NCBI RefSeq assembly: GCF_042242105.1
Contig: NC_092015.1
Span: forward strand, 14,401,535-14,465,534
Length of the DNA: 64,000 nt
Direction: 5' to 3'
From: Pempheris klunzingeri
Lineage: Eukaryota; Chordata; Actinopteri; Acropomatiformes; Pempheridae
Below are positions 61,977-64,000 of this stretch, piece by piece; the first letter of the stretch is position 1; each line of letters opens with the position of its first letter. Made by a program: the position numbers and the translations under genes. Under the pieces are notes generated by a model. That model was not told the origin of the DNA and did no database searches. It saw nothing but the letters and a program-made list of their open reading frames with translations.

Positions 61977-63803
61977 CTGTTTGTAATTCATGTGAGTCAC
62001 AGCAGAAAATATATTTTTCCACTTTTCAAATCAAAGACCTACAGCTGTCGTCTAGACATGGCGTTCCGTATATTTAGCTTTGTGGGATGTGTAATGGCTC
62101 CTGAAATGGTAGTTTTTCAAAAAGTAAGAGTATTCCAACTGCTCCCACAAGCACTATAGCAGTTTACCTCTGCATTAGATAAAAAGAAGTAGTATTTCTC
62201 ACTTCAGCGAACTATTGCGAACTGATATTTTTTTCTTGAGTCGTACATGGCAAAGACTCCTGTGTGAAGCACTGAAACTGAAATCCCTTCATTTTTAATA
62301 AAACTCGCCTCAGTAGCTGAACGTGATAAGACATGGATTTTATTAGAGCATTGTGTTTTCATGAGGTGACAGTGCACCTGGGACCTCATTAAAATATACT
62401 TGTAAAGAGACCATTCTTCTACTCATGCCTACACCTAATTTAGAAAAATGACACTTTCCATCTTAATTGGCAGTGCCTGACTAGTCTGTTCACACGTGGG
62501 CAAAATTCACTTCAGCAGATTTTAAATATCACAAAGAAGCTGCGACAGATACATCGAGGCCTGTCATGTCTTGTGACACACTACATTATTGACAAGCTAC
62601 AGTGTAGTTGGTTTACCAGCTATTACATTCCGTTTTTGATACACACTCACTTGTCACATTAAAAAGTAAATGAGTAAAGAAAAATAGTTGTGACACTCGC
62701 GTCTACTCTGTAAACTGCATCTCTATGTATCACTACAAACCTGCAGGATTAATTACCGTCAGAGGAAATCTGATGACAACACCAGACAGGTAATTTATCA
62801 GCAGGAGCTGCCCAGGTATGCAAATGCACTAATGCAGACATTTAGTAGAAAAAACAAAATGTTTTAATTACAATCCAAATCAGGAAACAGAACAAATGTG
62901 TCTACAATATAATATTCCCGTGTAGAGTTCTCCCTCTCCTTTATTGATATTTTAAAGGTAATTTTTTTAAAACCATTGTCTTTTATGATAGGACTTTTTT
63001 TTTTATTCCTCAAGTTTTGATCTGTTGTTTGTTCCTATGATTTTGTTTTCTAGTTCATTGTTCTTATTTCTCATTTATCTTATTGACAGACATTGATTGC
63101 CCGTCTTTGTCTTGATAAAGGTTATTGGATTGTGTAAACACCAGGAATACTGACACAGGAAACTATCGTCCTATTCCTGTAAAGTAATTATATTTTATTA
63201 TCTAATAATACAAGACATTCTAAATATTAAAAATAAGCGCTTATGGTTAAACATCCATAACAACATACAATCTAAACAGTTTAAAACACTTTCCTGAATT
63301 ATCCAATTAAAAGATTATCATGCTTAATTTGTGACAGATTAAACATATTTTAATTTTGTGTACTGACTTGAATTTTGATTAGTGTGTTAGTATGATGTGT
63401 GTGTGTGATGTGTGTGTATGTGTGATCTCCTGATTTAGCTCCTGCTTGCTTTGGACCTTAAGATGCACTTTTCCCTTCGGGGCTAAAGGTCACAGAGGAT
63501 TGTAGGAGCATGCTGCGCCACAGTCTGCGGTTGCGTCACCACCAGTATTGAGTCAGGTGCACTCCCAAGGATCTCACTGCCAGCTGCCGTCGAGGCAGGG
63601 ATAATCTGCCTAAGCAGCTTTCACATGATTTTACCCACAGGGAAGAATTTAGGAGAGGTTTGTAAACCTCTTCAGACCTGGCCTTGGAGCTTCTTCCTGC
63701 TTTGACTTAAGAGGTGAACAAGGGCTGGACAGCAGACACCACACCAGAGAATATTTCGGTCTGAAAAAAAGCCCTCTGCTCCTTTGCAATTTATACATTC
63801 CTG

Positions 63804-63806
63804 CAC

Positions 63807-63884
<78 letters not shown>
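63804..63884. repeat. (CA)n microsatellite, interrupted
   Basis: About 40 CA units with single G and T interruptions. Frames reading CVCVCV on the minus strand are artefacts. Confidence 0.96.
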
Positions 63885-63887
<3 letters not shown>

Positions 63888-64000
63888 TGATTCATCTAAA
63901 AATCTAGGATATGTGCATCTTGTCCATTAGCGCTCTGTTCTCCGACTTTCCATTTGGCAGTCCGCTAAAACACATTGGCTTTCACTCACATTAGCCATTA

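Larger units (their letters stand above)
59609..64000. other. Right edge: probable introns of the unidentified gene
   Basis: Apart from the possible small exon at 61934-61976, I see no further exon with good splice sites. It holds microsatellites at 59734-59791 and 63804-63884 and AT-rich unique-looking DNA. The 5' part of the gene would lie beyond the window. Confidence 0.45.

Overview
This window is animal nuclear DNA, almost certainly from a ray-finned (teleost) fish. The evidence is intron-split genes with GT-AG junctions, long AT-rich introns, very abundant (GT)n/(CA)n microsatellites, and many copies of short interspersed repeats that I recognise as typical of teleost genomes. I see no bacterial-type operon, rRNA, tRNA or CRISPR array. 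All protein assignments rest on reading the exons by eye and on remembered family sequences; no search was run.

Layout. (1) 1747-23160, plus strand: a complete nine-exon gosr1 gene (Golgi Qb-SNARE GS28, 248 aa) with two CRE-type sites just upstream of its start and a poly(A) signal at 23592. (2) 23611-29488: intergenic, with copies of several repeat families. (3) 42397-29489, minus strand: a two-exon trarg1/tusc5-like gene (CD225/dispanin membrane protein, 180 aa as read) split by a 12.4 kb intron full of transposon remnants. (4) 49291-45194, minus strand: a complete six-exon aipl1 gene (photoreceptor PDE6 co-chaperone, 328 aa) with a CRX/OTX-type site upstream. (5) 49292-59495: about 10 kb with no gene I can support, containing a perfect (GT)60 tract, a MITE, a retroposon fragment and a 16 bp perfect inverted repeat. 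(6) 59608-59496, minus strand: the last coding exon of a gene I cannot name, possibly joined to a short exon at 61976-61934; the rest would lie beyond the right edge.

The three named genes share no pathway. Gosr1 acts in ER-Golgi and intra-Golgi fusion, Trarg1 in insulin-responsive vesicle trafficking, and Aipl1 in cone/rod phosphodiesterase folding. gosr1 and trarg1 are convergent, while trarg1, aipl1 and the unnamed gene run head to tail on the minus strand. Human GOSR1 lies on 17q and TRARG1 and AIPL1 on 17p, so the linkage seen here is an arrangement worth comparing among fishes.

I found no convincing new biological system. The most useful leads are the unassigned minus-strand gene, the repeat families present in more than one copy in the window, and the regulatory sites at gosr1 and aipl1.
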